Position numbers and translations under genes: made by a program. From Alphaproteobacteria bacterium (GTDB lineage Bacteria > Pseudomonadota > Alphaproteobacteria > Rhizobiales > Xanthobacteraceae): a stretch of 32,624 bases of DNA. Each line of letters begins with the position of its first letter. Position 1 is the stretch's first letter. Below are positions 24,800-32,624 of this stretch, in pieces. The stretch spans positions 1 to 32,624 of the forward strand of contig VAZM01000343.1 in the NCBI GenBank assembly GCA_005883135.1. Direction: 5' to 3'. A model generated the notes under the pieces. That model did no database searches. It saw only the letters and a program-made list of their open reading frames with translations, and was not told the origin of the DNA.

Positions 24800-25562
24800 G
24801 CTGGAGGTCGATCGCCTGACGCTGCGGTTCGGGGGCCTGACGGTGCTCGAAGGCGTGTCGCTCGCGCTTGGAGCGGGCGAGCTGTTTGCGCTGATCGGTC
24901 CGAACGGCGCCGGCAAGACCAGCGTGCTCAATTGCGTGAGCGGCATCTACCACGGCGAGGGCGAGATCCGGTTTCGCGACCGTAACATCGCGGGGTGCGA
25001 GCCGCACCAGATCGCCCGGCTCGGCCTTGCCCGCACCTTCCAACACGGCGAACTGTTCCCGCAGATGTCGGTGCTCGACAATCTCCTGACCGGGCGCCAC
25101 GCGCGCATTCACACCAATCCCCTTGCCGAGATGTTGTTTCTGGGGTCGGTTCGGCGCGAGGAAATGCGCCACCGCGAGGCGGTCGAGCGCATCATCGAGT
25201 TCGTCGAGCTCGAGCGCTATCGCCATACGCCGGTGGACGGCCTACCCTTCGGCATCCAGAAGTTGGTCGGGTTTGCGCGTGCGCTCGCACTCGAGCCGGC
25301 CATCCTGATGCTCGACGAGCCCTCGGCCGGGCTCAATCGCGACGAGCGCGAGGACTTGGCGCGCTTCATCCTCCGCGTCAAACACGAACTCGGCATCAGC
25401 ATGATCTGGATCGAGCATGATCTGGAGATGGTCGCTGATCTTGCCGACCGCATCCACGTGCTCGACTACGGACGGACGCTGGCCGAAGGCGAGCCCGGCG
25501 CGGTCTTGAAGGATCCGCGCGTCGTTGCCGCCTATATCGGGACAAGCGCAGGCAGCGCCTGA
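24792..25562 (+). CDS. livG: Liv-type ABC transporter ATPase (LivG family)
   Basis: A 256-residue ATPase of the branched-chain type. Walker A LIGPNGAGKTS (Lys42), the Q-loop region ARTFQHGELFPQMSVLDN, Walker B ILMLDEPSAGLN and the switch WIEHDLEMV are complete. The ABC signature is unusual: LPFGIQKLVGFARAL, where LSYGQQRxLEIARAL is common, though this subgroup often has LPFG. ATG 24792 has GGAG five nt upstream and overlaps the 3' end of livF by 8 bp. With livF damaged this may be the only working ATPase of the importer in the cluster. It is convergent with an acyl-CoA synthetase gene, 48 bp away, without an obvious terminator. Confidence 0.9.
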   Translation: MAELEVDRLTLRFGGLTVLEGVSLALGAGELFALIGPNGAGKTSVLNCVSGIYHGEGEIRFRDRNIAGCEPHQIARLGLARTFQHGELFPQMSVLDNLLTGRHARIHTNPLAEMLFLGSVRREEMRHREAVERIIEFVELERYRHTPVDGLPFGIQKLVGFARALALEPAILMLDEPSAGLNRDEREDLARFILRVKHELGISMIWIEHDLEMVADLADRIHVLDYGRTLAEGEPGAVLKDPRVVAAYIGTSAGSA

Positions 25563-25610
25563 CCGCAAGCCATCATCCTGCACGCCGCGCAAGCCCCCGC
25601 CGCGGCTCTT

Positions 25611-27236
<1,626 letters not shown>

Positions 27237-27309
27237 GGCGGCGCAGGCTAGTGATGCAAGTTCAGCAGGTCCATAGCGACCGGTTCGAACATGATTTGGC
27301 CGCATTCGC

Positions 27310-27325
27310 CCGCCGGAACCGGCGG
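27310..27325. repeat. GC inverted repeat between acyl-CoA synthetase and hsp20
   Basis: CCGCCGG (27310-27316) and CCGGCGG (27319-27325) form a compact inverted repeat in the 172-bp divergent gap. No T-run follows. It could be a protein-binding site or chance in GC-rich DNA. Confidence 0.25.
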
Positions 27326-27408
27326 CCGATTTGATGCAACCCAGCGAGCTTCCAGCGCGTTTTGTTCGTGCATAGGACTGTCACTCCAAGGCGTAGGAGG
27401 GAATTCAC

Positions 27409-27939
27409 ATGGATCAAATTGCAACCAAGCCAGCCGCCATCATCCCGGAACAGAAGGCCGATCGTGCCGCCGAGTGGCGGCCGTTCGACGGCCTGCGACG
27501 GGAAGTCGATCGCCTGTTCGAGGATTTCCAGTTGGGCGCCTGGCGCTCGCCGTTCGGGCGCGGCGCGTTCGACATTCAACCGTTCTGGCGCGGCGACCTT
27601 TGGAGCAGAACCCCGGCCGTCGATATCGTCGACAAGGAGAACGCCTACGAGCTATCGGCCGAGTTGCCCGGCATGGACGAGAACAGTATCGACGTCAAAT
27701 TCTCCGACGGCACCTTGACCATCAAGGGCGAGAAACGAGACGAACGGGAGGAGAAGAAAAAGAATTTTCATCTGGCGGAGCGTCGGTACGGCTCGTTCCA
27801 GCGTTCGTTCAGCGTCCCTGAGGGGGTCGACGCCGACCGAATCGAGGCGAATTTCAAGAATGGCGTGCTGACGGTCACGTTGCCGAAGTCGCTGCAGGCA
27901 CGCAAGAACGAGAAGAAGATTCCGGTCAAGCAGACCTGA
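27409..27939 (+). CDS. Small heat shock protein, Hsp20 / alpha-crystallin family
   Basis: A 176-residue ATP-independent holdase that binds unfolding proteins and hands them to Hsp70 and ClpB. The N-terminal arm contains LRREVDRLFEDF and an FxxPF-like region. The alpha-crystallin domain runs about residues 68-165 (TPAVDIVDKENAYELSAELP, then FKNGVLTVTLPK, the GVL hallmark). The C-terminal IPV is the IxI/V oligomerisation motif. The long, charged EKRDEREEKKKNFHLAERRY loop is typical of class A-like bacterial Hsp20. ATG 27409 has a strong TAGGAGG about 7 nt upstream. A CTTCCA-16-CATA arrangement (27349-27374) is a weak heat-shock-sigma-like candidate. No ROSE thermometer is obvious in the short leader. 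Confidence 0.95.
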   Translation: MDQIATKPAAIIPEQKADRAAEWRPFDGLRREVDRLFEDFQLGAWRSPFGRGAFDIQPFWRGDLWSRTPAVDIVDKENAYELSAELPGMDENSIDVKFSDGTLTIKGEKRDEREEKKKNFHLAERRYGSFQRSFSVPEGVDADRIEANFKNGVLTVTLPKSLQARKNEKKIPVKQT

Positions 27940-27970
27940 GGTCGACCGCTCGGTGAGTTTTTAAACGCGC

Positions 27971-27986
27971 GCCGGCGGCCGCCGGC
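27971..27986. repeat. Perfect 16-bp GC palindrome between hsp20 and the convergent peptidase gene
   Basis: GCCGGCGG followed by CCGCCGGC sits 2 nt past the stop of the minus-strand gene. On that strand it is followed by GCGCG and then TTT, a weak terminator-like arrangement. On the plus strand a TTTTT run precedes it rather than follows it. Confidence 0.35.
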
Positions 27987-27988
27987 CA

Positions 27989-29152
27989 TCAGCGGGCGTG
28001 CGCGAGTCGCAGCCTGGATTTGTGCCGCCGTTTTCCGCCGTCGGCCACGCGAACGCGGCTCTGTCGGAACGTCGACGCGACATTGCTCCATTCACCGCGC
28101 TGCTGCACATGCGCAGGGTCGTTGCCGGGCATCGGCCGGGTGAGCCCGTATTTCGCACCGTGGGCGTCGATCCATTTCCAGACTTCTTCCGGATTGGTTC
28201 CTTCTACCGCGGTCAGGTCGACCGCGCGGCCGTGGCCATAGCCGCCGGTGCGGCGGCTGCCGCCATGCAACGAGTTGCCGCCGCGCGCCTTGAAGCCGGC
28301 GGCGAGGCGTTGGCGATAATCGTCGCGAAATGCGCTGAGCATCGACCAGTGAAGGCCGTCAGCATCCATGGCGCGTCCCGCGTTGTAGAGCTGCTCCCGA
28401 AAACCCGGATCCATGCCGCCGATCACGTAGTCCTGGAGCGCCAAGCCCATGCGGTTGGCGGCGGCAGGGTCCTTCCAGGTGAAGTCGCCGCTCGAATCCT
28501 TCTTGATCGGCGCGCGCTGGTAGACCTCCCACAGGTAATCATCGATTTCGTCGAGAACCACCATCCCGCGCTTTCGGCGCATGTCCAAGCTTTCCGGCTG
28601 CGCTTGCTCGCGCGACGGAAACGCGACAAAAGCGCCTACCTTGGTCAGTGCGCGCTTGATCAGTTCGCGTGCCGCGGCGGCGACGGACACCGGCGGCTCG
28701 GGATTGACGAAGCGGACCGTTTGTACCGTGCGCGGATAATGCGCGCCGGCGTCCTCCCTTTGCTCGGTGGCATCGGTGGCTTGCGGATGCGCGGGAGGCG
28801 GCGCCGCCCGGCGATAGACGATGGTCTCGTTGCCGACGGGCTCAGACCCGGTCACCACCGGCTCGCCGTCCCGGTAATTCATGATCGCCAACGCCACCAT
28901 GCCTGCGAGCAACGCACAGGCGGCGAGCTTAAGCCCAACAAGGGCGTGAGTGAAAATCGCGCTCAATACGACGACCGGTCCGCGCAGCGCACGCGCGATG
29001 CCGCGCGGGCGCAGCGTCAGCGTGATCGTCGGGTGACGTGACGTCGGCGCCACCGCTGATCGGCGCGGCGCCTGCGGCGGTCGTATGGGAGTTCGTCGCG
29101 CCAGCGAAACGGCGCGCGAATGCCGCACTACAGCGACGAGCTGTCCCGCCAA
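27989..29152 (-). CDS. Membrane-anchored M15-like D-Ala-D-Ala carboxypeptidase/endopeptidase homologue
   Basis: Up to 387 residues. A basic N-terminus precedes one transmembrane segment (about 70-92, ALVGLKLAACALLAGMVALA), then a Pro/Gln linker and a C-terminal domain. That domain has SAFRDDYRQ, NSLHGGSRRTGGYGHGRAVDL and PMPGNDPAHVQ, which resemble the zinc-binding pattern of M15 peptidases: likely ligands are His307, Asp312 and His348, with His296 nearby. Spacing differs from the VanY SxHxxGxAxD motif (only five residues from His307 to Asp312), so the assignment is moderate. It would act on periplasmic peptidoglycan. The first codon here is TTG 29152 and the true start is unclear; GTG codons lie further in. 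It is convergent with hsp20. Confidence 0.65.
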   Translation of the reverse strand: MAGQLVAVVRHSRAVSLARRTPIRPPQAPRRSAVAPTSRHPTITLTLRPRGIARALRGPVVVLSAIFTHALVGLKLAACALLAGMVALAIMNYRDGEPVVTGSEPVGNETIVYRRAAPPPAHPQATDATEQREDAGAHYPRTVQTVRFVNPEPPVSVAAAARELIKRALTKVGAFVAFPSREQAQPESLDMRRKRGMVVLDEIDDYLWEVYQRAPIKKDSSGDFTWKDPAAANRMGLALQDYVIGGMDPGFREQLYNAGRAMDADGLHWSMLSAFRDDYRQRLAAGFKARGGNSLHGGSRRTGGYGHGRAVDLTAVEGTNPEEVWKWIDAHGAKYGLTRPMPGNDPAHVQQRGEWSNVASTFRQSRVRVADGGKRRHKSRLRLAHAR

Positions 29153-29541
29153 AGTGAAGCTCCCCCCTGCCGATCACTCTGGGCGAAGATGTCCCGCTAG
29201 AATGGCGCGCGCACAGCCCTCCCCAGGGCGACAACAGCGTCAACGCCCGCACTTTCCAGCCAGACTAAAAGCGAGTGCTCCCCACCCCAGAAGTAATCCC
29301 CAAACAGGCGAAGTTGAATTGATAAATAAGGAGAAAAATTGACCTCGGGGGGACCAATTGGCGGCGGCGGTTGCGCCCGGCACGTGGTTAACGCTGCGTA
29401 CACCACGTCTGGCGCGCTTCCATTCGCTTGCGTTCCAGGCTGGATGAGAAAGCGCCGCAGGCAGGCTTTGCCTCGCGCACACGGCCCGCTAAAGAGGGAG
29501 CGCCGCCGCGAGCCGGGCCGACCACGAGCTACGTTTTATTG
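29153..29541. other. 389-bp divergent gap between the peptidase and MFS genes
   Basis: The stretch is less GC-rich than its surroundings, especially 29285-29340. It contains AAGGAG at 29327-29332 followed after a few A residues by TTG 29339. That opens a 67-codon frame (MTSGGPIGGGGCARHV...) whose TGA overlaps the MFS start codon (TGATG). The peptide resembles no family I recognise and is basic in its second half. It may be a short coupled leader gene, or chance. No RNA gene or repeat is apparent. Confidence 0.35.
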
Positions 29542-30747
29542 ATGACCGAGGAGCTGAGCGCGCGCCTGCCCCCGAAGGGGGACATCGATTACCGCCTGCT
29601 CATCCCGTTCCTCGCCCATGTCACGCTGATCCAGACGCTCACGCTCATCATCCGGATCACGACCTCTTACCGCGCGATCGAACTCGGCCTTCCCGTCCTC
29701 TGGCTCGGCATCATCGCGACCGGCTTCGCCATCATCCCGGTGTTCACCGCGCTGCAGGTCGGGCGGTGGATCGACCGCGGCAACGACGCGCGCGCCGCGT
29801 GGGTCGGCTCGGCGCTCGTGTTCGCCGCCTGCATCGGATTCTGGGCCTGGCCGCGATCCGCCATGCATCTCCTCGGCTTCTCCGTGCTGTTGGGCTTTGG
29901 CCAAATGTTCTGCATGGCGGGCCATCAGATGCTGGCGGTGCGCGCGGGCGGAAAGCGCAGCCGGGAGTCGGCGCTCGGCTACTACGTGGTCGCGACGGCG
30001 ATCGGACAGGGGCTGGGGCCGTTCGTGGTCGGCTGGCTCGGGGGCGCGGCGGCGCTGCCCCCGACCGGGCTGCTGTTCGAGATTGGCCTCCTCGTCGCCG
30101 CCGTCAGTATCGTCATCGCGCTGTTGATCAGGCCCGCCGCGGGCAAGGCCGAGCATCGTCACGGCGGCGATTTCATCCCGATCCGGCGACTGCTCGCGCT
30201 GCGCGGCTTCGCGGCCGTCATGGTCTCGAGCGTGGTGACCGTCACCGCGCTGGACCTCCTGGTGATCTATCTTCCGGCACTGGGCGCGGAGCGCCAGATC
30301 GATGTCACTCACATCGGCCTGATGTTGACAGTCCGCTCGGTCGCATCGTTGGTGTCGCGCGTGTTTTACGCGCGGCTGATCTTCGCCATCGGCCGCACCC
30401 CGCTCACCTTGACCAGCATGCTCGGCAGCGCCGCCGGATTTTTGCTCCTCGCACTGCCGCTCTCGCTTTCCATCATGTACGCGGTTCTCATCGGCTTGGG
30501 AGTTGCCATGGGTATCGCCTCGCCACTGACCCTTTCCGGCGTCATGTACCTCGCGCCGCCTGAAGTGTGCGGCACGGCGTTGACCTTGCGCATGACCGGC
30601 AACCGCATCGGGCAGATCGTGTTTCCGACGCTCGCCGGGCTGCTTGCCGCCACGACGGGCGTGGCGGGGATCCTGCTGGCGATCGGCGTCGGCCTGGCGG
30701 CATCAGGCGTCGCCGTCGCGGTGCGCCAACCGAGGGCGCCGTCCTGA
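29542..30747 (+). CDS. Major facilitator superfamily transporter
   Basis: A 401-residue inner-membrane protein with about 12 helices in two halves around a central loop (PAAGKAEHRHGGDFIPIRRL). The loop after helix 2 reads GRWIDRGNDARAAWVG, a version of MFS motif A (GxxxDRxGRR). Other helices include LLGFSVLLGFGQMFCMAGHQ and YYVVATAIGQGLGPFVVGWL. Such proteins exchange small solutes or export drugs by proton motive force; the substrate is not evident. ATG 29542 (MTEELSARLPPKGDIDYRLL) is used although the frame is open upstream to 29428; the upstream part is Arg-rich and would not precede a membrane helix. The next gene, a DctP-like protein, follows 29 bp on and may be cotranscribed. Confidence 0.9.
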   Translation: MTEELSARLPPKGDIDYRLLIPFLAHVTLIQTLTLIIRITTSYRAIELGLPVLWLGIIATGFAIIPVFTALQVGRWIDRGNDARAAWVGSALVFAACIGFWAWPRSAMHLLGFSVLLGFGQMFCMAGHQMLAVRAGGKRSRESALGYYVVATAIGQGLGPFVVGWLGGAAALPPTGLLFEIGLLVAAVSIVIALLIRPAAGKAEHRHGGDFIPIRRLLALRGFAAVMVSSVVTVTALDLLVIYLPALGAERQIDVTHIGLMLTVRSVASLVSRVFYARLIFAIGRTPLTLTSMLGSAAGFLLLALPLSLSIMYAVLIGLGVAMGIASPLTLSGVMYLAPPEVCGTALTLRMTGNRIGQIVFPTLAGLLAATTGVAGILLAIGVGLAASGVAVAVRQPRAPS

Positions 30748-30776
30748 CGCAAATTCGCTTACATGGGAGAACGCGC

Positions 30777-31709
30777 ATGCCCGACCCGATCCGCATCCGC
30801 ATGGGGGGCTACGCTCCGCCAACGAGCGGCTTCAGCCGCGCACTCAAGCGCATCGGCGACCGGCTCGCCGACGAATTCGGCGAGCGCGTCGAAGTCAAAT
30901 ATGTGTGGAACATCATGGAGTTCGGCTATCGTGCCGAGGACATTCTATGGCTGGTCGAGAACGGCCTTCTGACGCTCGGCTATCAGTCCTCGAGCTACCT
31001 GACCGATCGGGTGCCGGACCTCGGCGTCGTCGACCTGCCGTTCCTGTTCGCCAGCGCGCAATCCGCGCGTGCGGCGATGGACGGCGCGCTCGGTGACGTG
31101 CTCGCCCGCGGGATCGAGGAGCGCACGAATTTCCGCATCCTGGGCTGGTTCGAGAACGGTTTTCGGCACATCTCCAACCGCATACGGCCAGTGCGCGCGC
31201 CCGCGGATCTCGCCGGGCTGCGCATGCGTGTCCTGCCGAGCAAGGTGCAAGCGCGGACGTTCGAATTGCTCGGCGCGGTGCCGATGCCGATGGACCTCAC
31301 GCAGGCGATCGCGCTGATCACCGCCGGAGACATCGACGCGCAGGAGAATCCGCTCTCGAATACCGTGACCTACGGCGTGCACAAGTTCCACCGCTTCCAC
31401 ACCCTGAGCAATCACTTCTACATTTCGCGGCCGATCTTCCTGCATCGCACCGCCTTCGAATCCTGGCCGGCCGATCTTCAGCGCGCCATGCGCAGCGCGA
31501 TAGCGGACGCGGTTGCGTTTCAACGCGAGCTGCATGTCGAGGAGGAAGAGCAAGCACGCCAAGCGATCGCGGCGCAGGGCTGCGAGATCGTCGAGCTCAC
31601 CGCCGCCGACCACGATGCATTCGCCGCCGCGGTGGCGCCGCTGCTCAGGGAGGCGCGACAAATCTTCGGGCCGGCGCTACTCGACTTGATGGCCGGGCAC
31701 GTAGCGTGA
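30777..31709 (+). CDS. dctP: TRAP transporter DctP-like solute-binding protein without signal peptide
   Basis: A 310-residue DctP-fold protein. It begins MPDPIRIRMGGYAPPTSGFS, already within the mature domain. Family blocks are DLPFLFASAQSARAAMDG, LGWFENGFRHISNRIRPV, DLAGLRMRVLPSKVQ (with the conserved Arg that holds carboxylates), LTQAIALITAGDIDAQENP and the helical C-terminus. DctP proteins normally carry a Sec signal and deliver organic acids to DctQ/DctM. Here no hydrophobic leader is seen and no QM genes lie near. ATG 30777 has GGGAGA 6 nt ahead. The only upstream extension would run into the MFS gene with a basic, non-hydrophobic sequence. It may act in the cytoplasm, or an export signal may have been lost. 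Confidence 0.85.
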   Translation: MPDPIRIRMGGYAPPTSGFSRALKRIGDRLADEFGERVEVKYVWNIMEFGYRAEDILWLVENGLLTLGYQSSSYLTDRVPDLGVVDLPFLFASAQSARAAMDGALGDVLARGIEERTNFRILGWFENGFRHISNRIRPVRAPADLAGLRMRVLPSKVQARTFELLGAVPMPMDLTQAIALITAGDIDAQENPLSNTVTYGVHKFHRFHTLSNHFYISRPIFLHRTAFESWPADLQRAMRSAIADAVAFQRELHVEEEEQARQAIAAQGCEIVELTAADHDAFAAAVAPLLREARQIFGPALLDLMAGHVA

Positions 31710-31737
31710 ACGCCGCCGCGAGGACGCGAAAGCGGGT

Positions 31738-32277
31738 TTATCCACGCCCCTCTTCGGGCTCCGCCAAGATCAGCGCCCAGAACACCTTGTACTTGGACTT
31801 CGGCGCATAAGCCGCGGCGATGCCCATGCGGGTCGCACCCTTGAGCAACATATTGTCGCGGTGCGGCGGCGAATCGCGCCAGCCGGAAAAGGCTTGCGCC
31901 AGGGTGTGATACCCGGCGCCGACATTCTCCGCCGCGGTATGTGCGCGGTAGCCGCCCCCTTTTAGGCGGTCGTGGAAGCTGCGCGCCACGTCGTGACTGA
32001 GCGTGTCGCGGCTCGCCATGGCCTGCGCCTGCGCCTCGGCGAGTTTCATCAGCTCGGGATCGACGGTGACCGGGGTCAGTCCGTTGTTGGTGCGGTAGCC
32101 GGAGATCATCGAGGCCGCCATGGTCGCGTCGACCTGCGCGTCCTTGGCGGCGAGGCTGCGATAAAAGCTCGGCTCGCCGCTCGGCAGATCGCGCTCGGCG
32201 CAGGCGCAAAGGAGCGCCGCCGCTGCAAGCATGGACAAGCCCGCGCCAAGGCGCACAGCGCGGCGTCGAAAGGTCAT
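31738..32277 (-). CDS. CAP-domain (SCP/PR-1-like) lipoprotein
   Basis: A 179-residue secreted protein. The N-terminus RRRAVRLGAGLSMLAAAALL ends in a lipobox-like LCAC, with Cys26 as probable acylation site. The CAP domain has VDPELMKLAEAQAQAMASRD, LSHDVARSFHDRL, YRAHTAAENVGAGYHTLAQA and DSPPHRDNMLLKGATRMGIA, which carry the His/Glu/His cavity residues. Bacterial CAP proteins have unknown enzymology; a role at the envelope is all that can be inferred. It starts at ATG 32277 and is convergent with the dctP-like gene, 28 bp away, with no terminator seen. Confidence 0.9.
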   Translation of the reverse strand: MTFRRRAVRLGAGLSMLAAAALLCACAERDLPSGEPSFYRSLAAKDAQVDATMAASMISGYRTNNGLTPVTVDPELMKLAEAQAQAMASRDTLSHDVARSFHDRLKGGGYRAHTAAENVGAGYHTLAQAFSGWRDSPPHRDNMLLKGATRMGIAAAYAPKSKYKVFWALILAEPEEGRG

Positions 32278-32347
32278 CGCTCTCCCCCCTCCGCCGCCGA
32301 TCCTGCGCTCACAGCATGGCAGAACCGTGGAGATCGTGCGGGGGCGG

Positions 32348-32624
32348 TCAATTCCCGCCGCGATAGACCAGCGCCGGCTGCGCGAAGAAGCTTTCCAGGA
32401 TGTGATAGCAGATGGCGTAGTTCTTCTGGTGAAAGGAGGCGTGGGCGATGCCCGGCATCACGGCGAACTGCTTGTCCGGATTGGGCAGCAATTCGAAAAA
32501 CTTCAGAAGGTCGGCAATGCTTGCGATGCCGTCGTATTCGCCGCGCATGATGAGGGTGGGGACGGGGATTTTCTCAGGGTCGCAGACCGGCAGATTGGCG
32601 CACATGTCGACATAGGTGCCGGTC
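32348..32624 (-). CDS. Alpha/beta hydrolase, C-terminal part only
   Basis: The right edge cuts this gene. The visible 91 residues include VPTLIMRGEYDGIASIADL, the strand that carries the catalytic Asp in alpha/beta hydrolases (Asp in EYDGIAS), and VMPGIAHASFHQKN, whose first His is the probable catalytic His. The nucleophile elbow (GxSxG) would lie outside the window. An in-frame ATG at 32605 is not the true start because the conserved strand needs upstream sequence. The substrate cannot be said. It precedes the CAP lipoprotein gene in the same direction by 70 bp. Confidence 0.8.
   Translation of the reverse strand, partial: TGTYVDMCANLPVCDPEKIPVPTLIMRGEYDGIASIADLLKFFELLPNPDKQFAVMPGIAHASFHQKNYAICYHILESFFAQPALVYRGGN

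Noticed and set aside
25563-25610. Terminator between convergent livG and the acyl-CoA synthetase gene
   Set aside because: I found no stem of useful length with a T-run in these 48 bases.
30567-30776. Upstream extension of the DctP-like gene to supply a signal peptide
   Set aside because: The extra sequence overlaps the MFS gene out of frame, is Arg-rich rather than hydrophobic, and ATG 30777 has its own ribosome site.

Overview
The window is GC-rich DNA whose genes carry strong GC3 bias. It most resembles an alphaproteobacterium of the Hyphomicrobiales (Bradyrhizobium/Xanthobacteraceae-like). The grounds are a short PutA without a DNA-binding domain, an NdvA/ChvA-type cyclic glucan exporter, many solute-binding proteins, three AMP-forming acyl-CoA ligases and a Liv-type ABC importer. 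This is protein resemblance only; there is no rRNA or tRNA in the window. About 28 protein genes are present, packed tightly, with many start/stop overlaps. I see no CRISPR array, insertion sequence, phage gene or attachment site.

Layout. 1-2290 (-): proline catabolism gene putA, running off the left edge. 2526-3557 (+): an orphan NMT1/SsuA-like binding protein. 3711-6940 (+): an NdvA-like glucan exporter and a GT-C membrane glycosyltransferase, joined by a 1-nt stop/start overlap. 6910-8076 (-): an SCP2-type thiolase. 8314-9771 (+): a PBP5-like D,D-carboxypeptidase homologue whose SxxK motif reads SxxQ. 9980-12345 (+): a FATP/FadD6-like acyl-CoA synthetase overlapping a DUF924 gene. 12424-17316: two regulators (TetR, MarR), a luciferase-like flavin oxidoreductase and two separate Zn-methyltransferase proteins resembling the MetE C-terminal domain. 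17428-18627 (-): an NmrA-type SDR and a secreted cupin. 18875-25562 (+): acyl-CoA ligase plus livK-livH-livM-livF-livG, in which livF is disrupted near its 5' end. 25611-27236 (-): a third acyl-CoA ligase, convergent. 27409-27939 (+): Hsp20. 27989-29152 (-): a membrane-anchored M15-like peptidase. 29542-31709 (+): an MFS transporter and a TRAP-type DctP protein with no signal peptide. 31738-32277 (-): a CAP-domain lipoprotein. 32348-32624 (-): the C-terminus of an alpha/beta hydrolase.

How it fits together. The dominant theme is uptake and CoA-dependent breakdown of carboxylic acids (binding proteins, Liv importer, three ligases, thiolase), with envelope functions interspersed (glucan export, glycosyl transfer, two peptidoglycan-peptidase homologues, CAP lipoprotein). 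The part most worth following is the MarR / LLM oxidoreductase / MetE-like module. A near-perfect 25-bp palindrome there sits on a good sigma70 promoter between the divergent regulator and oxidoreductase genes. Its substrate cannot be told from sequence; a methylated or thiol-linked compound is a guess from the families.
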